Shown: positions 1-7,994, counted from the stretch's first letter. The stretch is 23,460 bases of DNA from CAZRIT01 sp964600225 (GCA_964600225.1 CAZRIT010000026.1:1-23460); one strand, 5' to 3'. Numbers and translations: made by a program. Notes: generated by a model not told the origin, from the sequence alone.

Positions 1-1002
1 CCCCAGCGTTGCGCCGATAAAGAAGCTCGGCACAATCTCGCCGCCGCGAAAGCCCGCGGCCAGAGTGACCGCCGTGAGCAGCGCTTTGCACAAAAACGCC
101 GTCGGCCTTGCGCTGCCCGCAAGCGCCAGATTGATAACGCTGCCGCCCACGCCGTTGTAATCGGTTCCGCCAAAAAGCATCGTCAGCACAATGATGACGC
201 CGCCGCCCACGGCGATGCGCAGGTACGGACTTTTGAACCGTTTTTTGGCATACTTGGCGGTTTTGTGCAGCAGCAGGCAAAACAGGATGCTTGCAACGCC
301 GCATACCGCCGCAAGGCCGATGACGCCAAACGTGGACACGAAGGAAAGCGGTTCGATGTGCCTGAGCAAAAATGCCTCGGGCGCGGGGCCGATGCGCCCG
401 ACCAGCGCATAAGCCGTCGGGGAGGAAAACAGGCAAGGAATCAGCGCGGCGTACTGCATCACGCCCACGCTGGCTACCTCAATGACAAAAAACGTGGCGG
501 TCAAAGGCGTGTTGAACAGCGCCGTAAACACCGCGCTCATGCCGCACAGCACGGCCATGCGGCGATCCGCCTCGTCCAGCCGCACGGCGCTTCCCACAAA
601 GGAGCCGATCGTGCCGCCAAGCTGCAGCGCGGCGCCCTCGCGCCCCGCCGAGCCGCCGACCAGATGCGTCAGCACCGTGGCCAGCACAATCACGGGCGCC
701 AGCGGAACGGGCAGCGCGTTGCCCGTTTGCACGGCCGAAAGCACCTCGTTGGTGCCGATATCGGGCGGCAGCTTGGCCAATCGATACAGCCCCGCCACGG
801 CAAGGCCGCACAGAGGCAGCAAAAACAACAGCCACGGGCAGGCGCGAAACGATGCGCCCGCAAAATCGATGCCGTACAGGAACGCCGTGCCGCACGCGCC
901 GCACAATAGGCCCGTGAGCACCGCAATCAGCGTCCATTTCAAAAAGGTCAGCATGTAGCGGGCCGCGCCGCGCATGCCGTCGGAAAGCACGCGCCGCGTC
1001 AT
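1..1002 (-). CDS. ClC-family anion channel/antiporter (3' part outside window)
   Basis: Reading from ATG 1002 down to base 1 gives 334 open codons with no stop, so the C-terminus lies outside the window. The product is a polytopic membrane protein that should move chloride or another small anion across the cytoplasmic membrane. ClC hallmarks are visible: GGSAGREGAALQLGG (counterpart of the GREGP motif), ALFNTPLTATFF (AxFxxPL motif) and, near the edge, GFRGGEIVPSFFIGATLG (GGxxxPxxxxGA motif). The usual first selectivity motif GSGIP is not seen; the equivalent stretch reads PDIGTNEVLSA, so ion selectivity should not be assumed. The start codon overlaps the arcC stop (ATGA), suggesting translational coupling. 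A later in-frame ATG (974) is possible. Confidence 0.88.
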   Translation of the reverse strand, partial: MTRRVLSDGMRGAARYMLTFLKWTLIAVLTGLLCGACGTAFLYGIDFAGASFRACPWLLFLLPLCGLAVAGLYRLAKLPPDIGTNEVLSAVQTGNALPVPLAPVIVLATVLTHLVGGSAGREGAALQLGGTIGSFVGSAVRLDEADRRMAVLCGMSAVFTALFNTPLTATFFVIEVASVGVMQYAALIPCLFSSPTAYALVGRIGPAPEAFLLRHIEPLSFVSTFGVIGLAAVCGVASILFCLLLHKTAKYAKKRFKSPYLRIAVGGGVIIVLTMLFGGTDYNGVGGSVINLALAGSARPTAFLCKALLTAVTLAAGFRGGEIVPSFFIGATLG

Positions 1003-1958
1003 AGCGATATGGTGGTTCCCGCCGTGCCGCCGAGCGCTTCCACAGCCTTGTCCAGGCTGGTCACGATGGCCCTGCGGCCGGGCTTGCTCAACGCAAATCT
1101 GCACGCGGCCTGTATCTTGGGCAGCATGGAGCCGGGCGCAAAGTGCCCCTGCGCCATGTATGCCTCGGCCTCGGCGGGCGTGATGTGCGACAGTCGCCGT
1201 TCATCGGGCTTGCCGAAGTGGAGGCACACCTGCTCCACCGCGGTCAGGATAATGAGCGTATCGGCGTCGGTATCCTCGGCCAGCCGCTCGCTTGCCAGAT
1301 CCTTGTCGATGACGGCGGCCGTGCCGGCCAGATCGCCGTTGGCCTGCCGCACCACGGGGATGCCGCCGCCGCCGACGGTGATGACCACAAACCCGCCGCC
1401 GACCAGGCATTCCACCTCGGCCAGCTCCACAATCTCCGTGGGCATGGGCGAGGCCACCACGCGCCGCCAGCCGCGGCCCGCGTCCTCGCGCATGGCGTAG
1501 CCTTTTTCGGCCGCAATGCGTTCGGCTTCCTCGCGCGTATAGAAGGGGCCGATGGGCTTGGTCGGGTTTTGGAAGGCGGGATCGTTTGGGTCCACAACCA
1601 CCTGGGTGACGATGGTCGCCACGCCCGTATCGTTGCCGCGTGCGCGCAGGGCCTTGGTCAGCCCCTGCTGCATGTGGTAGCCGATCATGCCCTGGCTCAT
1701 GGCCCCGCACACATCAAACGGCATGGCGGGGGTTATGGCCGCGGCGGCTTCGTTTTGCAGGACGATCCGCCCCACCTGCGGGCCGTTGCCGTGGGCGAGG
1801 ATGACGTGATAGCCGCGCTCGATGATATCCGCGATGTAGACGCTCGTTTCCTCCACAACCTTTAGCTGCGCCTCCGCCGTGGCGGGGCCCTTGCCCTGCT
1901 GCAGCGCGTTGCCGCCAAGCGCGATGACCAGCTTTTCCGTTTGCCTGCATTGTTTCAT
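999..1958 (-). CDS. arcC: Carbamate kinase
   Basis: A 319-aa cytosolic amino-acid-kinase-fold enzyme that transfers phosphate between carbamoyl phosphate and ADP, making ATP plus carbamate in the catabolic direction. Family signatures are the N-terminal LVIALGGNALQQG, GNGPQVG, the central TVGGGGIPVV and DKDLASERLA. Length is normal for the family (about 310 aa). The start at 1958 is supported by GGAGG nine bases upstream. The gene overlaps the downstream ClC gene by 4 nt and is read from a promoter at 2016-2044. No arginine deiminase or ornithine carbamoyltransferase gene is visible, so the source of carbamoyl phosphate (arginine, ureide or purine breakdown) is unknown here. Confidence 0.95.
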   Translation of the reverse strand: MKQCRQTEKLVIALGGNALQQGKGPATAEAQLKVVEETSVYIADIIERGYHVILAHGNGPQVGRIVLQNEAAAAITPAMPFDVCGAMSQGMIGYHMQQGLTKALRARGNDTGVATIVTQVVVDPNDPAFQNPTKPIGPFYTREEAERIAAEKGYAMREDAGRGWRRVVASPMPTEIVELAEVECLVGGGFVVITVGGGGIPVVRQANGDLAGTAAVIDKDLASERLAEDTDADTLIILTAVEQVCLHFGKPDERRLSHITPAEAEAYMAQGHFAPGSMLPKIQAACRFALSKPGRRAIVTSLDKAVEALGGTAGTTISL

Positions 1959-2015
1959 ATATATATCGTCCTCCGAAAAAAGTGACAGGGATGCATGAAA
2001 ACCATGTGTACGGAC

Positions 2016-2044
2016 AATGTAGCATTTCAGCGAAAGAATGTCAA
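2016..2044 (-). promoter_or_regulatory. sigma-A promoter for arcC-ClC
   Basis: On the minus strand a perfect -35 TTGACA (2044-2039) is followed by a 17-bp spacer and TACATT (2021-2016, 4 of 6). It points at arcC, and its -35 lies only 19 bp from the -35 of the divergent ileS promoter. Confidence 0.7.
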
Positions 2045-2063
2045 TTCCGCCGTGCGCGGGGCC

Positions 2064-2092
2064 TTTACAAACGCGGGGAAACCCGCTATAAT
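2064..2092 (+). promoter_or_regulatory. sigma-A promoter for ileS
   Basis: TTTACA (2064-2069), a 17-bp spacer and a perfect TATAAT (2087-2092). The predicted transcript starts near 2099, which leaves a leader of about 265 nt before ileS, the right size for a T-box. Confidence 0.8.
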
Positions 2093-2098
2093 GGGCGG

Positions 2099-2352
2099 GT
2101 CAAAGCGTTGAACGGGACGAGTAGACGGTTTTTGAGACGATATAGCGAGCCGCGCGGGTGCAAGGCGGCGCGTTTCGGCCGATCGAACATCACCCGCGAG
2201 CGCGCGCGGCAAAGGCATGGGCCGAGTATCGCGCGCCGTTACCCCGCGTTAAGGGGGCAGGAGAGGACGGGCCGATGACGCCCGTCAACACGGGTGGTAC
2301 CGCGGAAGCATGGCTTTTCGTCCCGATTACGGACGTAAGCCATTATTTATTT
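2099..2352 (+). promoter_or_regulatory. T-box riboswitch (isoleucine)
   Basis: The ileS leader carries the T-box core GGGTGGTACCGCGG (2292-2305) followed by a terminator, the standard antitermination layout in which uncharged tRNA stabilises the antiterminator. The Stem I region has the GAGCC and GGGTGCAAG elements (about 2149-2164), then GAAC-ATC-ACCCGCGAG. The ATC at 2189-2191 is placed as the specifier and is followed by A, as is usual; ATC is an isoleucine codon, matching the downstream gene. Predicted effect: ileS is transcribed when uncharged tRNA-Ile accumulates. Stem boundaries were judged by eye. Confidence 0.93.
2310..2352 (+). terminator. T-box terminator hairpin
   Basis: ATGGCTT (2310-2316) pairs with AAGCCAT (2337-2343) and CGTCC (2319-2323) with GGACG (2331-2335), leaving a 7-nt loop. 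The U-rich tail TTATTTATTT follows. The 5' arm begins directly after the T-box core, so antiterminator and terminator are mutually exclusive. Confidence 0.8.
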
Positions 2353-2363
2353 GGAGGAAAGCA

Positions 2364-5300
2364 ATGTATCAGAAAGTCACGACGGATCTCAACTTTGTGC
2401 CGCGCGAAAAGGAAGTGCTGGCATTTTGGAAGGAAAACCGCATCTTTGAAAAGAGCGTAGACTGGCGCAAGGGACAGGCGCCGTATACCTTCTTTGACGG
2501 CCCGCCCACGGCCAACGGCAAGCCGCACATCGGCCATGTGCTCACCAGGAGCATCAAGGATCTCATCCCGCGCTATCGGCTGATGAAGGGCTACGACGTG
2601 CTCAGGAAGGCCGGCTGGGATACCCATGGCCTGCCCGTTGAAATCGAGGTGGAAAAGCAGCTCGGGCTCGACGGCAAGGAGCAGATCGAGGCCTACGGCA
2701 TCGAGCCGTTCATCAAGGCGTGCAAGCAATCGGTATGGAAGTACAAGAGCGAGTGGGAGGAAATGTCCGATCGCGTGGGCTTCTGGGCAGATATGGACAA
2801 CCCCTACATCACCTATGAGGATAACTACATCGAGTCCGTCTGGTGGTCATTGAAAACCATCCACGAAAAGGGCCTGCTGTACAAGGGCCACAAGGTGGTG
2901 CCCTATTGCCCGCGCTGCGGCACGGCGCTGTCGAGCCACGAGGTTGCGCAGGGCTACAAGGAGGTGACGGAAACCTCCGTCATCGCAAAATTTGTGCTGA
3001 AAAGCGATCCGTCGGTGGCCATCCTCGCGTGGACGACCACGCCATGGACCCTGCCCAGCAACGTTACGCTCTGCGTCAACGCCGACGTTACCTACATCCT
3101 TGCCAACAAGGACGGCGCGCGCTATATCCTGGCCGAGGCGCTGGCCGAAACCGTGCTTGGCGAGGGCTACGCCGTGGAAAAGCGCATGCAGGGCCGCGAG
3201 CTGGTGGGGCTTACCTACGAGCCGCTGTTTGAGCTACCCGTAAACTTCGGCGGCAAGGAAGGCTACCGCGTGGTGGAGGATGATTATGTTACCACCACCG
3301 ATGGCACGGGCGTGGTGCACTGCGCGCCCGCATTCGGCGAAGATGACGCAAGAGTGGGTAGAAAGTGGGATTTGCCCTTCGTGCAGCTCGTGGATGCGGC
3401 GGGTCATATGTGCGGCGGCACGCCGTGGGACGGGGTGTTTGTCAAGGATGCGGATCAACAGATCATCGAAGCCCTGCGCCAAAGCGGCAAGCTGTTTGCG
3501 GCGCTGCCGTTTACCCACAGCTACCCGCACTGCTGGCGGTGCGATACGCCGCTGATCTACTACGCGCGCGAAAGCTGGTTTATCCGCATGACGGCCGTGA
3601 AGGACAAGCTTATGGCGTTCAACCGCTCCGTCAACTGGATGCCCGATTCCATCAAGGAAGGCCGCATGGGCAACTTCATCGAAAACGTCATCGACTGGTC
3701 GGTCAGCCGCGAGCGCTATTGGGGCACGCCGCTGCCGGTGTGGATGTGCGATTGCGGGCATGTGCACGTTGTGGGCAGCCGCAAGGAGCTGGAGCAGATG
3801 GGCGATCAGGTGCCCGCCGAGCCGGAGCTGCACCGCCCGTACATCGACGAGGTGCGCATCCGCTGCCCCAAGTGCGGCAAGTGGATGAAGCGCGAGCCGC
3901 TGGTGATCGATTGCTGGTACGATTCGGGCAGCATGCCGTTTGCGCAGTGGCACTACCCATTTGAAAACAAGGCCGTGTTTGAAAAGCGCTATCCCGCGGA
4001 TTTCATCAGCGAGGCCATCGACCAGACGCGCGGGTGGTTCTATTCGCTGCTGGCCATTGCAACGTGCCTGTTCGACGAGGCGACGTTTAAAAACTGCATC
4101 GTGTTGGGGCATGTGCAGGATATGGACGGGCGCAAGATGTCCAAGCATATCGGCAACGTGGTCGACCCGTGGACGGTGCTGGAAAAGAACGGCGCCGATG
4201 CGGTGCGGTGGTATTTCTATACCGTATCCATGCCGTGGCTGCCCAGCCGCTTCAGCCCCGAGGCCGTGAGCGAGATGCAGCGCAAGTTCATCGGCACGTT
4301 TTGGAACACCTATGCTTTCTACGTCCTCTATGCCGATATCGACGAGTTCGACCCCACGGAGTATCGCCTGGCGGACTGCGCGTTGACCGAGATGGACCGC
4401 TGGGCGCTGTCGGGCCTGAATACGCTGGTCAAGCAGGTGGACGGCTATCTCAACGATTATCGCATCACCGAGGCGGGCCGCGCCATTCAGACGTTTGGCG
4501 ACGAACTGTCCAACTGGTATGTGCGCCGCTGCCGCGAGCGCTTCTGGGGCAGCGACATGACGGCGGATAAGATTGCGGCTTACTGCACGCTCTACACCTG
4601 CCTTAAGACCATGGCGCTGGTGTGCGCGCCGTTTTTGCCGTTTATCACGGAGATGATTTACCAAAATATCGTCCGCACCGTGGACGACAACGCGCCCGAA
4701 AGCGTGCACCTCAACGATTTCCCCAAGGCGGACGAGGCGCGCATCGATACGGCGCTGGAGCAGAACATGGCGCGCGTATTGGATATCGTGGTGCTCGGCC
4801 GCGCGGCCAGAAACGGCGCGGGCATGAAGATCCGCCAGCCGCTTTCGGAAATGTTCGTGCAGGGCGCGCCGCTCGACGAGGGCTTTTGCGGCATCATTGC
4901 CGAGGAACTCAACGTCAAATCCGTGCGGTTTGTGGCCGACGCTTCGGGCTTTATCTCCTACCGCGTCAAGCCGCAGCTTCGGACGCTGGGCCCCAGGTAC
5001 GGCAAGATTTTGCCAAAGATCAACCTGTATCTTGCGGGCGACGGCATTGGCGACGCGGTGGTGTCCGCGCACAATGCGGGCGACGACTACGCGTTTGCAA
5101 TCGACGACGTACAGGTGGTGCTCACGCAGGAGGACGTGCTGGTCTCGGCCGAGCAGAAGGCGGGCTTCGTATCCGAAACCGATAACGGCCTGACCGTGGT
5201 GCTCAACACCAACCTGACCGAGTCGCTCATCGAGGAAGGCTTCGTGCGCGAGCTCATCAGCAAGGTCCAGACCATGCGCAAGGAAGCGGGCTTTGAGGTG

Positions 5301-5483
5301 GCCGATCACATCGTGCTGTCGTACAAGGGCAGCGCGCGCATCGACGATATCCTCACGCGCTTTGGTGGAGAGGTGCTGGCGGATACCCTGGGCGACGAGC
5401 TGGTTTGCGACGAGGTGGATGGCTACGCCAAAACATGGGACGTCAACGGGGAAACGGTTACGCTCGGCGTCAAGCGCGTATAG
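2364..5483 (+). CDS. ileS: Isoleucyl-tRNA synthetase
   Basis: A 1039-aa class I aminoacyl-tRNA synthetase that charges tRNA-Ile. The HIGH motif is PHIGH (residues 54-58) and the KMSKS loop is KMSKH (591-595) in DGRKMSKHIGN. A CxxC pair (C182, C185 in YCPRCGTALSSHE) and a second Cys cluster (MCDCGH, then CPKCGKW) suggest zinc sites in the insertion/editing region. WTTTPWTLPSN marks the CP1 editing domain. The length and KMSKH variant fit the longer, eukaryote-like IleRS class better than the roughly 930-aa E. coli type; members of that class are often less sensitive to mupirocin, but this is inference. The start at 2364 has GGAGG six bases upstream. A longer reading from 2310 would lie in the T-box terminator and is rejected. 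Confidence 0.97.
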   Translation: MYQKVTTDLNFVPREKEVLAFWKENRIFEKSVDWRKGQAPYTFFDGPPTANGKPHIGHVLTRSIKDLIPRYRLMKGYDVLRKAGWDTHGLPVEIEVEKQLGLDGKEQIEAYGIEPFIKACKQSVWKYKSEWEEMSDRVGFWADMDNPYITYEDNYIESVWWSLKTIHEKGLLYKGHKVVPYCPRCGTALSSHEVAQGYKEVTETSVIAKFVLKSDPSVAILAWTTTPWTLPSNVTLCVNADVTYILANKDGARYILAEALAETVLGEGYAVEKRMQGRELVGLTYEPLFELPVNFGGKEGYRVVEDDYVTTTDGTGVVHCAPAFGEDDARVGRKWDLPFVQLVDAAGHMCGGTPWDGVFVKDADQQIIEALRQSGKLFAALPFTHSYPHCWRCDTPLIYYARESWFIRMTAVKDKLMAFNRSVNWMPDSIKEGRMGNFIENVIDWSVSRERYWGTPLPVWMCDCGHVHVVGSRKELEQMGDQVPAEPELHRPYIDEVRIRCPKCGKWMKREPLVIDCWYDSGSMPFAQWHYPFENKAVFEKRYPADFISEAIDQTRGWFYSLLAIATCLFDEATFKNCIVLGHVQDMDGRKMSKHIGNVVDPWTVLEKNGADAVRWYFYTVSMPWLPSRFSPEAVSEMQRKFIGTFWNTYAFYVLYADIDEFDPTEYRLADCALTEMDRWALSGLNTLVKQVDGYLNDYRITEAGRAIQTFGDELSNWYVRRCRERFWGSDMTADKIAAYCTLYTCLKTMALVCAPFLPFITEMIYQNIVRTVDDNAPESVHLNDFPKADEARIDTALEQNMARVLDIVVLGRAARNGAGMKIRQPLSEMFVQGAPLDEGFCGIIAEELNVKSVRFVADASGFISYRVKPQLRTLGPRYGKILPKINLYLAGDGIGDAVVSAHNAGDDYAFAIDDVQVVLTQEDVLVSAEQKAGFVSETDNGLTVVLNTNLTESLIEEGFVRELISKVQTMRKEAGFEVADHIVLSYKGSARIDDILTRFGGEVLADTLGDELVCDEVDGYAKTWDVNGETVTLGVKRV

Positions 5484-5495
5484 GAGAATAAACGT

Positions 5496-6179
5496 ATGCT
5501 GGGTACATTGGTCAACGCGTTGGCCATCCTCGCGGGCGGCACGCTGGGGCTTGTCATCAAAAAGGGCATTCCGCAGCGCGTCAACGATACCGTCATGCAG
5601 GGGCTGGCGCTGGTTTGCATCTACATCGGCCTGGCGGGCGCGCTCAAGGGACAAAACGCCTTGCTGGCGACGGTGGCCATGGTGGTTGGCGGGGTGATCG
5701 GTACGCTTTTGGATATCGACGCGCGTTTCAACGGCCTGGCCCACCGCATTGAACGGATGATCATCAGGGATCACGCGGAGGGCAGCAAGTTCGGCGAGGG
5801 CTTTGTGACGACCACGCTGTTGTACTGCGTGGGCGCCATGGCCGTTGTCGGCGCGCTCAACAGCGGAATTTCGGGCAACCACGAGGTGCTGTTTACCAAG
5901 AGCATCCTCGATGGCGTGTCCGCCGTCATCTTCGCGGGCATGTTCGGCGCGGGCGTGCTGCTTTCGGCCGTGCCGGTGCTGATCTACCAGGGCGCGATTA
6001 CGCTGCTGGCGCAGGTGCTTGCGCCCGTATTGAGCGATGTGGTCGTGGCGGAGATGACGTGCGTGGGGTCGCTTTTGATCGTGGCCATCTCGCTCAACCT
6101 CCTAAAAGTCACCAACATCAAGGTGATGAATTTCATCCTCGCCATCTTCCTGCCGATCCTGCTGTGCACGTTTATGTGA
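5496..6179 (+). CDS. DUF554 family membrane protein
   Basis: A 227-aa hydrophobic protein that begins MLGTLVNALAILAGGTLGL and has several predicted membrane spans. It matches the DUF554 (YdfK/YqgA-like) family in length and in its glycine-rich N-terminus (GGTLGL, VGGVIGTLLDID). Function is unknown; a transport role is often supposed. It lies 12 nt after the ileS stop, with AGGAGA upstream, so it is probably co-transcribed and would share the isoleucine T-box control. No functional link to IleRS is evident. Confidence 0.88.
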   Translation: MLGTLVNALAILAGGTLGLVIKKGIPQRVNDTVMQGLALVCIYIGLAGALKGQNALLATVAMVVGGVIGTLLDIDARFNGLAHRIERMIIRDHAEGSKFGEGFVTTTLLYCVGAMAVVGALNSGISGNHEVLFTKSILDGVSAVIFAGMFGAGVLLSAVPVLIYQGAITLLAQVLAPVLSDVVVAEMTCVGSLLIVAISLNLLKVTNIKVMNFILAIFLPILLCTFM

Positions 6180-6183
6180 AAAC

Positions 6184-6212
6184 TTGCGGACGAAATTCCT
6201 AACAACGATAAA
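6184..6212 (+). promoter_or_regulatory. Candidate sigma-A promoter for hsp20
   Basis: TTGCGG (6184-6189), a 17-bp spacer and GATAAA (6207-6212). Both boxes are weak, but the CIRCE operator begins 5 bp after the -10 and would cover the start of transcription, the usual place for HrcA repression. Confidence 0.45.
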
Positions 6213-6217
6213 AATTA

Positions 6218-6244
6218 TTAGCACTCTAACGAAACGAGTGCTAA
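6218..6244 (+). promoter_or_regulatory. CIRCE operator (HrcA site), also terminator-like
   Basis: TTAGCACTC (6218-6226), nine bases, then GAGTGCTAA (6236-6244): a perfect 9-9-9 CIRCE inverted repeat. HrcA is known to bind this and repress chaperone genes until heat stress. A run of six T (6245-6250) follows directly, so as RNA the element is a 9-bp hairpin plus U tract that could also end the ileS-DUF554 transcript. Confidence 0.93.
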
Positions 6245-6331
6245 TTTTTTACGCTCATGTCATATTGCTGTAAAAATCGGGTGTTATGGTTAAGCTACCA
6301 AACAGGAAAACCAACAAGGAGGCAATGATTT

Positions 6332-6757
6332 ATGAGCAAATATGCACTGTTACCGTACCGCAGACCCAACGAGCTGAGTGGCTTTTTCAGCGATTTTGAC
6401 CGCAACTTTTTTGCCCCGTTCCAGTCGTTCGCGGCCGCTTTCAATACGGATATCACCGACGAGGGCGACCACTACCTGCTCTGCGCCGAGCTGCCGGGGT
6501 TTGACAAGGACGATATCGGCATCGATATCGAGGGCGACCAGCTTGTCATCCGCGCGTCGCGCGAACAGGAGAAGGAAGAGAACGCCAAGAAGTTTGTCCA
6601 CCGCGAGCGCAGCTACGGCACCTACACCCGCCGCTTCGATATCAATGGCGTCGATACCGAGCGCATCGAGGCCAAGTATGCCGATGGCGTGCTGAGCCTC
6701 AAGCTGCCCAAGATGGAAAAGAAAGCCCCCGAGGGCAAGCGCATCGCCATCTCGTAA
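6332..6757 (+). CDS. hsp20: Hsp20/alpha-crystallin small heat-shock protein
   Basis: A 141-aa ATP-independent holdase chaperone of the cytosol. The alpha-crystallin domain covers about residues 35-130, with ELPGFDKDDIGIDIEGDQLVIRA near its start and the hallmark GVLSLKLPK near its end. The N-terminal arm is short and rich in Phe (FFSDF, FFAPFQSF), as expected for oligomer assembly and client binding. AAGGAGG lies nine bases before ATG 6332. The perfect CIRCE element upstream indicates HrcA-controlled heat induction; CIRCE is best known on groE and dnaK operons, so a stand-alone hsp20 target is a useful detail. Confidence 0.96.
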   Translation: MSKYALLPYRRPNELSGFFSDFDRNFFAPFQSFAAAFNTDITDEGDHYLLCAELPGFDKDDIGIDIEGDQLVIRASREQEKEENAKKFVHRERSYGTYTRRFDINGVDTERIEAKYADGVLSLKLPKMEKKAPEGKRIAIS

Positions 6758-6808
6758 ACTTTCTTTTTCCACTGCCCGTGTCATTCTGAGCCGCAGGCGA
6801 AGAATCTA

Positions 6809-6835
6809 TTCCTTTTCTTTGGAAAAGAAAAGGAA
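6809..6835 (-). repeat. Pyrimidine/purine hairpin, family member 1
   Basis: Perfect 12-bp arms TTCCTTTTCTTT / AAAGAAAAGGAA around the loop GGA. Read on the minus strand it is preceded by GACGTTTCTTTTGC, the same flank that precedes the hairpin at 17044-17072. Confidence 0.8.
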
Positions 6836-6906
6836 GCAAAAGAAACGTCCCAATGGACGCGTGCAAGCTGAATTGGAAAAGAAAAGGAAGCAAAAGAAAC
6901 GTCCCA
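6819..6906. repeat. Two 34-bp direct repeats, 54-bp period
   Basis: 6819-6852 and 6873-6906 are identical. Each contains GGAAAAGAAAAGGAAGC and AAAGAAACGTCCCA. The second lacks the pairing left arm, so it is a truncated duplicate of the hairpin element. Confidence 0.85.
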
Positions 6907-6943
6907 TATGGTTTCATGAAGACCATGCTGTAATCAAAAAACG

Positions 6944-6970
6944 GCGGAGCGATCGTACCGATCGCTCCGC
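6944..6970 (-). terminator. Bidirectional terminator hairpin between hsp20 and iclR
   Basis: Perfect 12-bp arms GCGGAGCGATCG / CGATCGCTCCGC with a 3-nt loop. On the minus strand it is followed by CGTTTTTTG, a strong intrinsic terminator for iclR. On the plus strand it is followed by AAATTGTTTTTATT, a weaker tail for hsp20. Confidence 0.8.
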
Positions 6971-7025
6971 AAATTGTTTTTATTGGTTTCTTTCGGTTCT
7001 TTTCTTTGCATAAAGAAAGGAACAA
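6944..7025 (+). repeat. 82-bp direct repeat, copy A
   Basis: Identical to 13304-13385 except for one base (T at 7000, C at 13360). It contains the palindromic terminator and the CTTTTCTTT hairpin (6996-7023, loop GCAT). The one difference lies in that stem and would leave a G-U pair in RNA. Copies A and B are in the same orientation and flank the IclR-TRAP-aldolase locus. Confidence 0.92.
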
Positions 7026-7056
7026 CAACGGCATATCGATCCATGGCGGAGGAACG

Positions 7057-7864
7057 CTATTTTTCCGCCTGATAGCCAAAATCCTCGGAGATGTGGCGGC
7101 AGGTATCGACAAGCAGCCTGCCGTATTCGGAAAACAGATCCTCGTTTAAGCGTGCGGAAAGCCCTGCAACGGCAACAGCCGCCACCAGATTGTTGGAACA
7201 ATCAAAAATGGGGGCTCCTACGCCGCTGACGCCCTTGGTGAGTTCGTCAATATTGATGCTGTATCCACGATGCCGCACTTTTTCGAGCTTGCGCAGAAAT
7301 TCTTCCATGGAAAAGGCGGGGGACTCGGGCGCCTCGGCAATGCGCTGCAAAAGCTTGGTGCGGTCGGGTTCCTGCAAAAATGCCAGCGTTGCTTTTCCCA
7401 CGGCGGAGCCCGTCAGGCTTGCCCGCATGCCGACCGTGGAGGAAAGGCGAACGGGATACGAGGCTTCGTAGGTGGCCACATAGGTCAATGTCATGTTGCT
7501 GTACATCGCAAAGCTGACGGTTTCTCCCGTCTGATCCCGCAAGTCCAGAAGGTANNNNNNNNNNATCCGCAATGGACTGCAATTCGTTGCTCCCGGAGGC
7601 GCGCTTGGCAATCAGCAGCGGCTGAAAGCCGATTCTGTACCGATGGGTGCGTGCATCCTGCTGGACATATCCATGCATCTCCATGGTGGAGAGCATTTTG
7701 GAGATGGTGGACTTGTTGATGCCAAGCCCGTCGGACAGATCCTTTACACTGGTGCCTTGCGGACACTTGGATACATAATCTATGATGTCCAGCGCTTTGT
7801 GGACGGATTTTATGGTGGAATCCGTTTTGCGATCGCCGTCCTGCGGCGTCGTTTTATTCTGCAT
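7057..7864 (-). CDS. IclR-family transcriptional regulator (interrupted by N gap)
   Basis: The N-terminal half has a winged helix-turn-helix (TSVKDLSDGLGINKSTISKMLSTMEMHGYV within the first 80 residues). The C-terminal half is the IclR effector domain (TGETVSFAMY, GSAVGKATLAFL, GYSINIDELTKGVSGVGAPIF). Ten N at 7555-7564 separate them and shift the apparent frame by one; family alignment suggests only about one residue (IAD-P-YLLDL) is missing, so I read it as an assembly gap, not a pseudogene. ATG 7864 is preferred over ATG 7870 because AAAGG lies eight bases before it and only two before the other. The gene diverges from the TRAP operon and is probably its effector-responsive regulator, binding the transported acid or a product. 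Confidence 0.9.
7555..7564. other. Assembly gap (10 N) inside iclR
   Basis: Ten N. The two sides are in different frames of one recognisable IclR protein, so the true length is not 10 (probably about 3). Confidence 0.95.
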
Positions 7865-7957
7865 CGTCATAACCTTTATTTCTGTTATTGAATCGGAAAG
7901 CCGCTTCCGTTGTAGTAAATGTAGCCTATGGCCTAAAGCGGATCATTCCGATATCTC

Positions 7958-7973
7958 GATAGTATATCCTATC
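7958..7973. promoter_or_regulatory. Palindrome over the iclR promoter, possible autoregulation site
   Basis: GATAG-TATATC-CTATC, 16 bp, overlaps the proposed iclR -10 box. IclR proteins often repress their own gene from such sites. No binding evidence. Confidence 0.35.
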
Positions 7974-7994
7974 AGGTTATCCATGGTTTTTCAA
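7966..7994 (-). promoter_or_regulatory. Candidate iclR promoter
   Basis: Minus strand TTGAAA (7994-7989, 5 of 6), a 17-bp spacer and TAGGAT (7971-7966, 4 of 6). It would give a leader of about 95 nt. Confidence 0.4.

Larger units (their letters stand above)
6758..7056. repeat. Repeat-filled convergent gap between hsp20 and iclR
   Basis: No gene. In order it holds a TGTCATTCTGAG...AGAATCT element (6779-6808), a hairpin with 12-bp arms TTCCTTTTCTTT (6809-6835), two 34-bp direct repeats 54 bp apart (6819-6852 and 6873-6906), a palindromic terminator hairpin (6944-6970) and a second CTTTTCTTT-type hairpin (6996-7023). The last two form copy A of the 82-bp long repeat. Confidence 0.85.

Noticed and set aside
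265..909. 214-codon plus-strand frame at the left edge
   Set aside because: The minus strand carries a complete set of ClC motifs in one open frame from 1002 to 1.
3234..5882. Very long open frame (about 880 codons) on the minus strand opposite ileS
   Set aside because: It is antisense to a fully recognisable IleRS, is rich in His/Arg/Ala as expected for a GC-rich antisense frame, and shows no family motif.
7057..7870. iclR as a frameshifted pseudogene
   Set aside because: The frame change coincides exactly with ten N; both halves are intact and join into one normal IclR protein.
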